Source: Pholiota molesta (taxonomy: Eukaryota; Basidiomycota; Agaricomycetes; Agaricales; Strophariaceae). Taken from it: a stretch of 64,000 nt of DNA. Numbering within the stretch: the first letter of the stretch is position 1; every line of letters begins with the position of its first letter. The position numbers were made by a program, and so were the translations under genes. Below are positions 47,822 to 59,209 of the stretch, one piece after another. The stretch lies in contig JACGCK010000028.1 of the NCBI GenBank assembly GCA_014925825.1, forward strand, positions 310,001 to 374,000. The letters run 5' to 3'. Below the pieces are notes generated by a model, which worked only from the letters and a program-made list of their open reading frames with translations, made no database searches and was not told the DNA's origin.

Positions 47822-48554
47822 AAAGGTTTAGATGCTATACCTCATAGCGGATATGTATATTTAACGTAACGACTCTCACAGGACTGACCAAGAGAAGTTC
47901 AGATTATGTAGATATAGATTGTAGGAATGATGAATACCAAATGCTGCATGCGGTCGTGCTAGAGGAAAGGCTGCGACACACGCTTGGAAACAAGTAAGTA
48001 TAGTAACAAGACCTATCGAAGGGACCCACAATAAATAAATGTATGAAAAGTTCTAAATTCGAGAGCTCGCCGAACATGAGGCTTGACGAGGGCGGCACGA
48101 GGTAGTTTTGCCGTTTTTCTTTCGCCTCAGCGTGAGATGCCCGTAACATTCTTTGACATGATTGGATTTAAAAAGCCAAAATTCATGCATAAGCCTGGCA
48201 TCAGAATAGGTTGGGAGCAGATCGTGTGCTCCTGACTCCTCTTACCAGACCGACTGCGGACGAACTCGCAACAAAGGACATCCAACAATCACAAATAGGC
48301 GCCCATAGCGAACCCTCATTGGACACTTCGACTTCGGGTATTGAAATACTTCTAACACGTGTAGGGAATCCAGCATCACCCCGGACCGCCACACATAGGA
48401 TATCCCAGCACAGCCGGATGGCGTTACGCGCTTCTTGTCCGGATACCTTTATCACACACCAAATCTGACTTTTCCTTGTTCTCCTTCCTTACCCTTCCTA
48501 CCACCGACGTGGGCACTTTCCCTCAGCAAATCCCAGCCCCCGACCCCCGTGTTC
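47822..48554. other. Intergenic, no gene seen
   Basis: About 0.73 kb between plus-strand genes; the pyrimidine-rich end before 48555 is probably the leader of the BTB gene. Confidence 0.6.
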
Positions 48555-49552
48555 ATGATGACTATGCCCCCTCGCCGCAGCGACAGCATTTCATTTCTTC
48601 AACGCCATACAAAATACTATATTGACGCGGCAGATCTTCACATTGTGGTAGGCTTCATATTTCGACGTGTATCACAGTGAAAGCTCATGCTAACACACTA
48701 CATTTTCCCCCATTTCTTCAGACGAACGACACCTTATTCCGCGTGCATGGATACTTCTTCTCGCGAGAATCCTCTTTTTTCAATAAAAAGCTCAACCCTG
48801 CGTCTCCCGGCGACGTCAGAGAGGGCACGAACGACAACGATCCAGTTGTCCTCAAGGACGTGAGCTCGGACGAGTTCGCGAAGCTGCTATGGGTATTCTA
48901 CAATCCGTGTGTCCTCATCTTGTTTTCCACCTACCTACTTCGACTCATTTCCACGCAGAAAATACTCGCTATACGAAGCCAGTGTCGATGACTGGCACTG
49001 CATACTCAACCTCGCCGACAAATGGGATTTCAACGAGGTCAAAGAGCTTGCAGTACGCGAGCTCCAGAAGAAGCCGGAGCTCGACATCCTCAACAAGATG
49101 GCCCTGTACGAGAAGTACAAGGTCAACAAGAGGCACCTTGTGCCCCTCTACGCCGCGCTTTGCAAGCGCGACATCCCGCTGAGCCTCGAAGAGGCCCAGA
49201 TCATCGGTATGGAGGCAGCTATCCTCGTCAACACCGCGCGCGAGCGCCTCCGCGCCAACCCTTCCGACGGCGGCCGGAGTCCGCTGCCCCAGGGCCTGGA
49301 AGAGGTCGACGTGTTCCGCGCACTCGAGACGGAAATGGGCATCGAAGCAGGCTCAACGGAGAAGTTCCGACAGGAGAATCCGGCTTCGGCAGGAGGCTCG
49401 CGTACGTTCTATCCTCCCCTTGTTTTTACTTATCGCTGATCTTCGTGTTTCTTGTTACAGCTGTTGAGCGGGAGGGCAACTCCAGACTTGGCAAGTTCCC
49501 AGTACCACCACTCAACGGGAAGAAAAACGCACGAGGCGGAGGACCCAAGTAG
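48555..49552 (+). CDS. BTB/POZ domain protein (intact paralogue)
   Basis: Four exons (48555-48647, 48722-48906, 48959-49401, 49461-49552) encode 270 residues. The start gives MMTMPPRRSDSISFLQRHTK. The BTB fold is visible as YYIDAADLHIV, NDTLFRVHGYFFSRESSFFN, VVLKDVSSDEFAKLLWVFYN, KYSLYEASVDDWHCILNLAD and KWDFNEVKELAVRELQKK. A following helical region, KMALYEKYKVNKRHLVPLYA and LSLEEAQIIGMEAAILV, is shared with the paralogues at 35 and 50 kb. The tail is Gly/Asn/Lys-rich and ends RGGGPK. BTB domains dimerise and can recruit cullin-3 or chromatin factors; partners here are unknown. This is the only intact one of the three copies. Confidence 0.9.
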
Positions 49553-50357
49553 ATCGTGCTCGCGGAAGGACCTCCCTGTTTTGACTATTTTTTTGTGAAT
49601 TCTCGGTGTATTGTATATGGCCCTGTACATTTGTATAAATTCTTGAAGTATCTTGTAATCGTCTGTATTGAAATGACCTGTATCGACTTGTGCATAACCT
49701 TTCTTGGGTTGAATTGGGGTTGAGGGTATCAGTGGATGAGCTCCGAGCTTCAATGCTGTCTGTCACTGCACGCAGTTAAGGTATTGATGGATTGTGATCC
49801 CCTGAAGAATTATTAAATCCCAGTAGTGAATCCGCTATCTAGCTTCAGTTCCAATATCACTTGGTGTACCTAAAATGCACTGCGAGTTATCACTTTAGCA
49901 CAGGGTTCGGGAGAAAGCCGCTGCGCTGCGCATCGCCTTTCACTTTTCGGGCCGTCAACGATATTTAGCGAGCCTCGCTCTTGACAAAAACGGCCATGTC
50001 GTGTAATCGCCGTCCCCGCCACATTGTGTTTGCACCAGCCGAAACTACCTCAGAACAATGCGAGGGGACAATGACACATCAGTCGACAATCCAGAGGCGG
50101 CGCCCTAGCGCACAATGGACGAAGCTTACCGACGCGGCTTTGTCCCGTAGAAGCCAACTACCGCCGCAGACCGCCGCCGGTTATGCTCAGATGCCTCATG
50201 TCGATCGGGAAGGGTGCGAGAACACCGACAACGTGGTGATACACGTGTTGGCTTGGATTACACAAAAGCAGCGCTTTTCGTGACAGAGATACTGCACTAC
50301 AATCCCCTCTCCCTCCTCTCGTAACGACCTCCCCCACGTCTTCCGTCTCCGGCGCTA
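49553..50357. other. Intergenic between tandem BTB genes
   Basis: About 0.8 kb, GC-rich from about 49.9 kb. A plus-strand open frame at 49981-50283 starts with TTG and shows no domain. Confidence 0.6.
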
Positions 50358-51030
50358 ATGGCTCTGCTCGCTGATCACAGTTTCATGACGTTAACTCGTC
50401 ACCATGAATACTACATCCCTAGCGCTGACCTGTCCATTCTTGTGAGTTCCCCCCCTAAGTTACTGTTTCACGGTTCGAATGCTTATGGACGATCGGGGCG
50501 ATAGGTTGAGAATGTTCAGTTTAGAGTCCACAAATTTTTCTTCGAACGGGAATCTCATTATTTCGCGGCACGACTATCGACTCCAGCAACACCTGGCACG
50601 GCACTGCAAGGATCAGGAGACGGCAACGCCATCAAGCTGGATGGTCTAACAGTAGACGAGTTTGCCCGCTTTCTGTGGGTCTTCTACAACCGGTGCGTAC
50701 ACGGCCTTCCAGCATGGATTTGACGGGGCAGCGACTGATCCTCGACCTGATATCAGAAAATACTCAATATACGACGCCGACACCGAGGACTGGGCGTCGA
50801 TCCTGACGCTCGCGCACCGCTGGGGCTTCCCGGAGGTCAAAAGCCTCGCCGTGCGCGAGCTCGAGCGGAAGGAGCTCCCCGACGTGAAGCGCATCAAGCT
50901 CTACCACGACACCGCGGTCGACCGCGCGCTCCTCGTCCCGCGCTACGCGGCGCTCTGCGCGCGCGACGCGCCCCTCTCGCTCGCGGAGGGCCGCGACCTC
51001 GGCATGGAGACGACGCTGATGATCGCGCGC

Positions 51031-51070
51031 GGGCGCGAGGAGGCGCGCGCGGGCGCGAGGAGGCGCGCGC
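51031..51070 (+). repeat. Perfect 20-bp tandem duplication
   Basis: Two identical, adjacent 20-bp units (gggcgcgaggaggcgcgcgc at 51031-51050 and 51051-51070) lie in the third exon of the BTB paralogue. The unit length is not a multiple of three, so the duplication changes the reading frame. Confidence 0.97.
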
Positions 51071-51544
51071 GGGGCGCACGCCGGGCGGCGCGCGCAGCCC
51101 GCTGACGCCGACGCTGCACGGCGCGGACCTGCACGCGTTCGTGCGCGAGCTGTTCGAGATCGGCGCGGAGCCCGCGCCGGAGGCGGAGGCGGAGGCGGCG
51201 CCGCCCTATATCCCAGGTGCATTGGTAGCGCAACAGTCATCGCTGGCGGGTGGGCACGCAGGGCTGACGGATTCTGTTTTCACAGCTGAATTCGCGCACG
51301 GAACCCCCGTCGGTAACGGTAACGGCAAGGCCGGAGACCCCGACCCCGAACTCGACGCAGAAGACACCGCCAGCGCCGCGCCCGCAGAAGGAGACCAAGC
51401 CGGCGGCGGCGAAGGCGGCCGGGGGGGCAACAACAAAAAAGGGAAAGGCGGCAACGGCGCAACAACAGACAAAGGCGACTCCAAAGCCGGAGACGCCGGT
51501 GCAGGAAACGACGTCGTCCCCGATACACCCTCTGGCAGAGGAGG

Positions 51545-51587
51545 CAACAAAAACAACAACAACAACAACAACAACAACAGCAACAAA
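51545..51587 (+). repeat. CAA trinucleotide repeat
   Basis: A run of caa/aac triplets with few interruptions. In the paralogue frame it encodes poly-Asn; in the next frame, poly-Thr. Confidence 0.9.
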
Positions 51588-52080
51588 GGAGGCAACAAGC
51601 GAGGGAAACAATGAGCCTTTGGTCGCTGTGTCGCCGGTCACTGGTAGCGGAACGGGCCTGGCGACGCCCCCGGATTCAACACCACCCCTTCATATCACTA
51701 CGGACACGACTGCCACTGGGAATGGGACGGCGGACGACAGTGGCAAGCTGCCTTCCTCATTTTTCGGTGACCTGGCATCAGGTTTCACCGGGAATAGGAA
51801 CGGCTCCGCCTCTGCGTCGATTTTCGGAGGCCTGAATTTTAGTTAGTCCCAGCTGTATTGTGTAGTTATTTAGTGTATTGTCAAGTCTACGCAAATGCAG
51901 TCTTCCATGTAAAAATGTTGATGTATCTGTAATCTACTTGCCTTTCTTGTGCCTTTCACTTACATTATGAAAGCGACAGTCAAGCAGCGGTCAAAGCAGC
52001 GCACCGTCTACTTAGAGGCCGCGGCAGGAGCGGGCCGAACACATCAAAACGCACCCACCCGCTTACCTAACCCACCAACA

Positions 52081-52544
52081 ATGCACTTCAGCCCGTACCT
52101 CCCGCACGTCCTCGCCTCCCTCGCGCTCACCTCCATCTCCATCCACCTCGTCGGCCGGCGGCGCGCCATCGAGGACGAGCGCGCGCGCGCCGCCGCGCAG
52201 CTCTCCATCCTCTCTTCGATCCGGGAGCAGCTCAAGGGCGAGGCGCCGCTCTCCGAGGCGGAGCTCGGGCGGCTGAAGCGGCTCGCGCGGGCGTCGGCGG
52301 GTGGTGGGGGGGAGGGAGGGGATGGGGTGGGGATGGGGATGGGGTGGGGGAGGTGAGGAGGGTGCCGTGGGGGGAGGTGTTCCGCGGGAAGGGGCCGGCG
52401 AGTGGGGAGCGGGAGCTGAGCAAGTGGGATAGGCGGGACTTGGAGACGCGTGAGTTACAGCTGTTGTTTTTTTCTTTGGGGGATGTGCATTGCTGATTCT
52501 TTTGACACTGACACACTGTAGTGCGGAAGGAGCTGGAGGAGTAG
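52081..52544 (+). CDS. Small helical protein, probable G-run frame break
   Basis: Exon 1 52081-52449 and exon 2 52522-52544. The start reads MHFSPYLPHVLASLALTSIS, a hydrophobic N-terminal helix that may anchor in a membrane or act as a targeting signal, followed by HLVGRRRAIEDERARAAAQL and a charged helix. After ARASAGGG the frame meets a stop at 52354-52356 in a G-rich tract. One register over, the sequence resumes as RRVPWGEVFRGKGPASGERE, LSKWDRRDLETLRKELEE and stops. The summed exons are one base short of a whole number of codons. Because both halves look coding, I suspect either an indel error in the G tract (about 52301-52360) or a real frameshift. Function unknown; it may be mitochondrial by analogy of composition only. 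Confidence 0.6.
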
Positions 52545-53062
52545 TGGTGTTGCCCTTGTATACCTTGGACAGGATGGCAACACTTCGACTTCCTTCGATG
52601 CCAGCTTTCGTGTGCCGCATATCATTCTTGCATTCGCGCTGACGTGTAGCATGCCATTGGCATGCCATCTCTCCACCCTACATCAACCAAAAGACATCTC
52701 TGCGCAAGTACGGGATGATTTCGCGTTGGTCAGGTATCAAAATCAAGGACGGCGGAGCACCCAGAAGCAGTTGTATAGATGGAATTCAAATCGTGGTTCA
52801 TAAAGTACAGATGCGTGAAAGTACAACTAATATAGTTCTGGAGTGCAGATGGGGGGCTCCTTCCCCGAAGCAAAAGTGAATCATGGCTCAAGACATAAAC
52901 ATGTCGATAACTGTAAGCACGCTGCCAATAGCGACTGCCTGACGTGTGGGGGGCGCGGCAAAATTTCTGGCAGCGAATTCGAATGAATAGGGTAAATAGA
53001 GAGGCGGTGTTGAGGCCGGGGACCGCGCTAGTTGCGACTAGGGTGTCGAATGAGGGATAACA
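52545..53062. other. Convergent intergenic region
   Basis: About 0.5 kb between convergent genes. No additional gene seen. Confidence 0.6.
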
Positions 53063-53694
53063 TCATGACTGTAGCGGGACGAGCGTTGGAGCCGCATCGA
53101 CGGAAGGCGTTGATGATGTTGGTAGTGCCAGTTTCACCTGCGGGCGTGCTGTCGGGGGGTATGCGACGGGCAATGCACGGGCTATTCCCGTCGCTGGTGC
53201 ACTACCGTGTGAACAAGAACAGGGCGTAGATGTAGGAGTTGCGCCCTTGTACCAGTCGTTGATGAGCCATTCCTAGTCGAGAGAACGAGGCCTTCATGAG
53301 ATCGAAGTGTCGCGGATGAAAGAAGAGCCCCACTCACCAGACCGTGCGGGGTGTCTGTCTTCTCAGCGACACCGCGCCTCCCGCCGCCCCAATGCGGACC
53401 GTTGACCGCCATGTCGAGGCTGTCGATGAACAGGCTCCACAGGGCGAGGATGAGCAACGCGACCGCAAACGCCTTCAGGAACCGCTTCAATGGCGTTTCG
53501 CGCTGCAGAACGAGGACCGTCACGGGCGGCGGGAGGCCGGGCGCCACGGTGTGGTAGGAGTGGTGGTGGTGCGGGGCGTAGGGGGGCGGGGGCGGTGGGG
53601 GCGGCGACAGCGGTGCGGCGGGGTTCTGCGCTGTGGGGCTCTTGAGCGGGGACCGTTCGCCGGACGTGTTTTGGTCATCGTCGACGACGATCAT
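53063..53694 (-). CDS. Single-pass membrane protein, anchor-only relative of DUF7330-like proteins
   Basis: Two exons in transcript order, 53694-53338 and 53272-53063, encode 188 residues. It begins MIVVDDDQNTSGERSPLKSP, then has poly-Pro and His-rich stretches and a hydrophobic segment RFLKAFAVALLILALWSLFI at about residues 75-95. The protein starting at 62678 has the same plan: MIVLEDT, Pro-rich tail, RFFRAFIVAWIVWALIALSI. After the membrane segment this one has only a short Gly/Pro/Thr-rich tail (EWLINDWYKGATPTSTPCSC and onward) and no ectodomain. Exon 2 was chosen by a good acceptor; the unspliced frame also stays open to 53182, so the C-terminus is less certain than the N-terminus. Confidence 0.65.
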
Positions 53695-56539
53695 TTTTGG
53701 TGTGCGGGGGGCGGGGACGGGGGGTCTGGATATGACTCGTCGGAGACGATTGGGTGAATGGAAACCGTCGTAGAGTAGAGTAAGAAGCGAAAAGTGAGTC
53801 AAGCTTATCTTATAACTACTCGTCTTGTGACATCAAATCCTGATGCCTGGGTCGGCAGGGTCTGCGACCGCGAATTATTATGGGTTACGCGATCTGTGTA
53901 CTTAAATGCATCCAAAAAGCTCGCACTGCGCATGCGCACATCCATCCAAGCTTATCATGCGCAGCACAGCGCTCTGTCCAACCTTTCCCTTGAGCTTACC
54001 GACTCTCCGGCTGCCGCGGGGAAACGTGTGCTTTGATCAAGGCACAGCCCAGACCAGAAGACCGGGCCCGCCGGGTAAGACTGTAGACTGTGGACTCGGA
54101 GACTCGGCACACCTGATACCCGGTTACCTCCAGATGAAACAAACAAAGGCATGGCGTCGGCCTGCGACTCAGCGCGCCTCGCCGCGCGTACGCACTGCAC
54201 AGATCACCGCAGGATCACCGTCTCAACACCGTCTAAGTACCCGTTTCCGTCTTATGTGTTCTTGTCAACTGCGCAGAAAAATCTCAGCGGTGTACTCCGC
54301 CTTGCGCCTTGCTCTCCGCCTTCATTTGTGTCAAACCTATACTTCTAGTGCAATTTTTCAATTTGAACAAATTTTTACAAATTAAAATGGCGATCCATGA
54401 GTTTGCAAGTTCAACAAGTAGGCAGTAGGCGCCGTCGGAGTACACGGTTGGTGCCATCCTCAAACACTAGCGAAGGTCGTTGGTTTGGTTGTCCGGACAG
54501 TGGACTCCTCATTGCCAAATGCGTGGTGTCCCGCGGGCTGCATTGTTCACAGAGGCTTCCAGTTTGGCCAATGTTGTCGCTGACAGAACACCGAGCACAC
54601 TTCAAAGGCGGTTAGGCGTGGTCCGCTGTCAGTCCTCGTACATCATCCTGGATTCATCCATACATACTCTCTTGTTTGTGGGTTAAATTTTTTTACACGG
54701 TCTTCGCTTCCATCAAGCACCGCACCTCCAGGGTCAAGCGTCTCCATGCCGCAGAGGCTGCATGCATTGCAGTGTCTTTGAACATGTAGACGGTTTCAAA
54801 ATGTGCTGGTTGTTGGGGCCGTGGACATCCGAGATCTGTAGAGTTGCCCGGAGGGTACCCTCGATGTAGATCAGAACCCCCCTCCCCTATGCGTCTTTGC
54901 GCCGCACGAGCTGCTTTACGAGCAGCACCTTTGTATGCACAGACGGTGCAGGGGGCGGGATGTGCATCCAACGGGCGCAAGGCAGTGTAAGGTGCCCTCG
55001 CATTATCCCGGCCAAACCGGATGGTCGCGAGCTCAGGCGCACAACTGCCCAAGGCGGGCGTGGTGCGAGTGATGGTGGGCGGTGCGAATGGCATTGGGGC
55101 GAAACAGCGGCGGGGCGGATGTGAGTGTTGTGTGGCGAATGGGAACGGGCGCAGCGGATGGAGGAGGGCATGCGGCGAATCGAGGTGGGCCGCCGAAGCG
55201 GGACTGCACTGGCGTCGGGACAAGTCACGTCAGCGAGCAGTGGCTGCAAAAAGGGAGGTGACATACCTGTGAGGCGAGATGGCGACGACACGTCATTCCG
55301 CTCCTCACACCTCCTTCGTACCTTCCGGACACCTTGGTCGTGGGCGTAAATGTTTGTGCGCGTTTCCGAGCTTGTGCGCGTGGTGGCGACTGGGAGCGCG
55401 TGATGGCAGTGGATGGCCACCGCGAGTTGACAACTGTTGGTGGGAGTGGATGCGGGAGTCGGTGGTGGGGGTAGACGTGGGCGCTGTATTTGGCCGGTGA
55501 AATGAACAGGCGTTGTGTTGACCGACGACAGTGGCGGCGACGAAGTGCCTAGGAAAGGAGGAATTACAGAGGAGGTCGAATATCCCGAAAGTGCCGAGAG
55601 CAGTAGGCAGCGGCATCCGCACGGCACCGGAACTTGCCAGTCTTCAGTCTACAGTCTTCAGTCTTGCCCAGCGGACCAGGTGCTCTCGCCCAGACACGGT
55701 GACATCAGTGATCGATGATGGAGGAATAGAGTATACAAGCATTTGTATAAACTTGTGTTAACGTCTGTTAACGTGTCTCTTCATGATAGGATATATATGA
55801 GAGATAAGATACGTGTTAACCAACGCTAACGCGCATAAGTACGATGAGTGGGCGGTGGCACATCATGAAAAAAGCAGTTTTCATACGAATGTTCGCCTAG
55901 AAATAATCCATACATAATGGATTTCAGCCCGAGTATAAGTATGCGAAACCATGATAGAAACTTTTAACCGTGTTGTAATGTAGCTACGGTTATTATACCC
56001 ATTCTGATTGCATTCTGATGCCTGAGAAATATTGTGAACCCATACAAGGATATTAGAATTATTTCATTGCCATTACAATGTTACGATACGGCCAAGATAC
56101 GGCTACAAGACAGAAAATACAATGGAATTAATTTGTAAAATTTTTGCAAGCTTTTCAAAGACTTGTAACTCTCAAATTCCTCGCGTAGGATTCCAGCTCA
56201 GCAAACCCTTGTAATGATCACTTGCATTCTAATGGATTCTATTGCCTTGCAAACGTCAGAAGTGTTCCGAGCATTTCATGGTAATTTATGACATTGTAAT
56301 AAAGCCTCTATTACCCTACGTTTGTGACCAGTGTATGGGATCTTAGCAGATCGTATAGGATTCCTTCACCTAGTGTAGAGGGCGCTTTTTGGCGATGCAC
56401 TGAGCGCTAAAGCGCGCAAAATGCCGGCAAAGGAGTAACGTGACGAACTACAATCACGTGGCCCCATTTTTTCCATCCTGATTCCTCCCCTTTTTGAAAG
56501 CCGACGTTGTTATAGCGCCAAACGGCGCCCCCACCAACG
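53695..56539. other. Gene-poor stretch, GC-rich then AT-rich
   Basis: About 2.85 kb with no supported gene. From about 54.7 to 55.6 kb it is GC-rich, with a 246-codon minus-strand open frame (54887-55627) that begins at GTG and has no domain. From about 55.7 to 56.4 kb it is AT-rich with short direct runs (gttaacg repeated near 55756-55775). I see no transposase, reverse transcriptase or terminal repeat. Confidence 0.55.
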
Positions 56540-59209
56540 ATGCCCCAGCTCTTCTCCGACGACGAAGATGGCGTCAATACCAATACCCAGCTCACCATCA
56601 ACGAGCACTACGCCAAGGCGTTCGAGTACCGGAAGGAAAGGGAAGAACTAGAACGCCGTGCGTCCTTCCAAATCCATACCCAAAGACCTTAATTGATATC
56701 CATTCAGTAAAGGCAAAATACGGCTCTGACTATGACCCCGACGCATCGGGCTCTGACATATCCACCGATTCAGAGAGTGCGGAATCCGAGGACGAGCATG
56801 GCGAAGAACTGACGCCTGCGGTGGACGCCGCCATTCTAAGGACGTTGGCTCGGATCAAGAAGAAGGATCCTGCTATCTATGATTCTGAGAAGAATATCTT
56901 TGGAGGTCCGTGTGCCCATCGTTCATACGCTGGAATGATACTGATGATTCACACAGAGGAACAGGAAAAGATTGGGACAAACGGTACGACGCAAACGAAA
57001 ACCAAGACCAAGGTACGTGCAGTGCACAACACGGATGGTGCCCTAAACCCCGCTCACCATGCCCCTAGTCCAAACCCGTCACCCTCCGCCAAGTCAACAT
57101 GGACGCCATGCTCCACGGCTCCCGATCGCCGTCCCCCGAAAACGACGACACCCGACGACCGCTGACGCACGTCGAAGAGCAAGAGGCGCTGCGGCGAGAG
57201 ACCATCGCCGCGTTCCATGGGGCCGCAGCCCAGATCGGGGACGACGACATCCTGGTGCCGCGCGAGAAGACGCAAGACGAGCGGGAGCGCGAAGAGGAGG
57301 AGTATCGCGCGTTCCTCGAGCGCGAAGTGGGTGATCTCAAGGAGCTGGTGACTGTGGATGTCAATGAGGATGAGGGTGAAGTAAAGGAAGACGAGGAAGA
57401 AGAGGGGGAGGCGGACCAGGAGGATGCCACGACCGAGAAGAAGAAAAAGAAAAAGAAGAAGAAATCGAAAAAGACAGCTGAAGGACAAGCGGAGCCCGTC
57501 AAGAAAACAAAAGCGGAGCAGGACCAGGAATTCCTCCTAAAGTATTTCATCTATTCTTTATTCAGTAACCTTATACTAAAACACGTTTAGCTATATCCTC
57601 AACCGCGGCTGGATAGACCGCTCAGAGGGCCACGTCCCCACCTACAGCGAAGTCATCTCCCCCGCCGACGAGCGCCGAAAGAAGAAAGGCAAATCCAAAG
57701 CCGAACCACACCCAAACGACGATGACGACGACGCCCCCAACCCCGAGGGCGACGCCGCCGACGACGCCGACGAGATGGACACGGGCCTGCTCTCCGACAC
57801 CTCCTTCGAGTCGCTCGCGTCGCACTTCGAGACCTCGTACAACCACCGCTTCGAGGAGCCCGGCGCGGCGACCATCCCCGCCTTCCCGCGCACGCTCGCC
57901 TCCGCCGTGCGCCGGCAGGACACTACCCGCAAGGACGCGCGCGCGCGCCGCCGGCAGCGCAAGGAGGAGGAGCTGCAGAAGCGGAGGGAGGAGGTCAGGA
58001 GGATGAAGGCGCTGAAGATGCGCGAGGTGAAGCGCAAGCTCGCGCTCATCGGGCGGCAGGGCGGGTTGAAGACGGGCGTGGGGGAGGAGGGCGGGGACGG
58101 GGATGCGTTTGTGGACGAGGCACTGCGGGAGCTGGACCTCGAGGGCGAGTGGGATCCCGAGAAACACGATCGCCAGATGGCCGAGCTGTTCGACCGCGGC
58201 GGGGAGGCGTTTGAGGAGGAGGACGCCGGGTTCGGCGGCGACGACGATGTCGATGACGGTGTGCGATACGACGTGAACGGCAAGCCTATATGGGACGACG
58301 ACGTGGACATCGGCGATATACCCATCTCAGACGACGACGCCCACGTCGTATATGACCCGAATCCCAAGCTGAGCAAAAAGGAGAAGAAGAAGAAGAAAAA
58401 GAAGAAGGACGCCGGGGAGAACGACGGCGTGGATATCGATGCTATGGATGCGGATGCGGCGCCTCGATTTGACGACGACGACGACTGGGACGGGACGGAG
58501 GAGATGCGCAAGCGCAAGTTCAACGAGTACATGGACGAAATTTACGGTCTCGATTTCAACGACCTGGTATATACCCTCCTCCTACTTTTCTCTCTACACG
58601 TCCTCACTCAACAATTCTATATTACAGGTCGGCGACCTACCCACGCGCTTCAAATACGTCCCCGTCCAGCCGCAAACCTACGCCTTGACGCCCGCCGAGA
58701 TCCTCATGGCCACCGACCAGGAGCTGAACGAGTACATGAGCGTCAAGAAGTACGCGCCGTACAGGGACGACAAGGGCGACCGCCACAGGTGGCGCCCGAA
58801 GACGCAGGAGAAGCTGCACGAGATCAAGGCCAAGATCGCTCAGCGCTCGGGCACCGCCGCGTTCGTGCCGTCGACATCTGGCGGCAGACGGCCCCGCCAC
58901 CACGACGGAGACGAGGGCGGCGAGAAGCCGAAGAAGCGCATGGGCAAGAAGGAGCGTATGAAGCTCAAGGCTGCGCTTGGCGCTAATGGAGAGGAGGGTG
59001 CGGCGGAAGAGCTGCCGCAGTCTGAGGCCGCAGTTCATGGTCAGGCGAAGAAGCGAAAGCGAGAGGAGGAGCAGGCTGGGGGTGACGAAGAAGAGCGGCC
59101 CGGGAAATCGGGAGATGCGCCTGGGGCCAGTGGGGACGCCAACAATGATGAAGGCTCATCGAAAAAGAAGAGGAAACGCCGTCATCGCAAAAAGGAAGGC
59201 GAGGAGTAG
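56540..59209 (+). CDS. KRI1: KRI1 ribosome biogenesis protein
   Basis: Six exons (56540-56657, 56708-56905, 56957-57012, 57069-57541, 57591-58566, 58628-59209) encode 800 residues. It opens MPQLFSDDEDGVNTNTQLTI and NEHYAKAFEYRKEREELERL, the conserved Kri1 start, then KYGSDYDPDASGSD. Acidic Glu/Asp blocks alternate with poly-Lys. The conserved C-terminal part has EEMRKRKFNEYMDEIYGL, YGLDFNDLVGDLPTRFKY and PYRDD, followed by a basic tail ending KRRHRKKEGEE. Kri1 binds Krr1 in the nucleolus and is needed for 40S subunit assembly. Length and order of features match the family. The start ATG at 56540 is the first in frame with the conserved N-terminus. Confidence 0.96.

Larger units (their letters stand above)
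50358..51614 (+). pseudogene. BTB/POZ paralogue disrupted by a 20-bp duplication
   Basis: Four exons by analogy with its neighbour: 50358-50441, 50505-50692, 50757-51216, 51286-51614. Intron positions match the intact paralogue. The domain reads HHEYYIPSADLSILV, VQFRVHKFFFERESHYF, VDEFARFLWVFYN, KYSIYDADTEDWASILTLAH and RWGFPEVKSLAVRELERKEL, then RALLVPRYAALCARDAPLSL. At 51031-51070 a perfect 20-bp duplication shifts the frame, giving an Arg/Ala-rich tail and a stop at 51103-51105. Beyond it, the correct register continues as TPGGARSPLTPTLHGADLHA and FVRELFEIGAE, like the GGRSPLPQGLEEVDVF region of the intact copy. Without one repeat unit the exons sum to 347 codons. A truncated protein of about 237 residues with an intact BTB domain may still be made. 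Confidence 0.82.

Noticed and set aside
49981..50283. 100-codon plus-strand open frame between the BTB genes
   Set aside because: Begins with TTG and carries no recognisable motif.
51545..51587. CAA repeat as a possible CRISPR-like or structured array
   Set aside because: It is a simple trinucleotide microsatellite without spacers, inside a coding exon.
54887..55627. 246-codon minus-strand open frame
   Set aside because: Starts at GTG, lies in GC-rich sequence where stops are rare, overlaps open frames on the other strand and has no domain.
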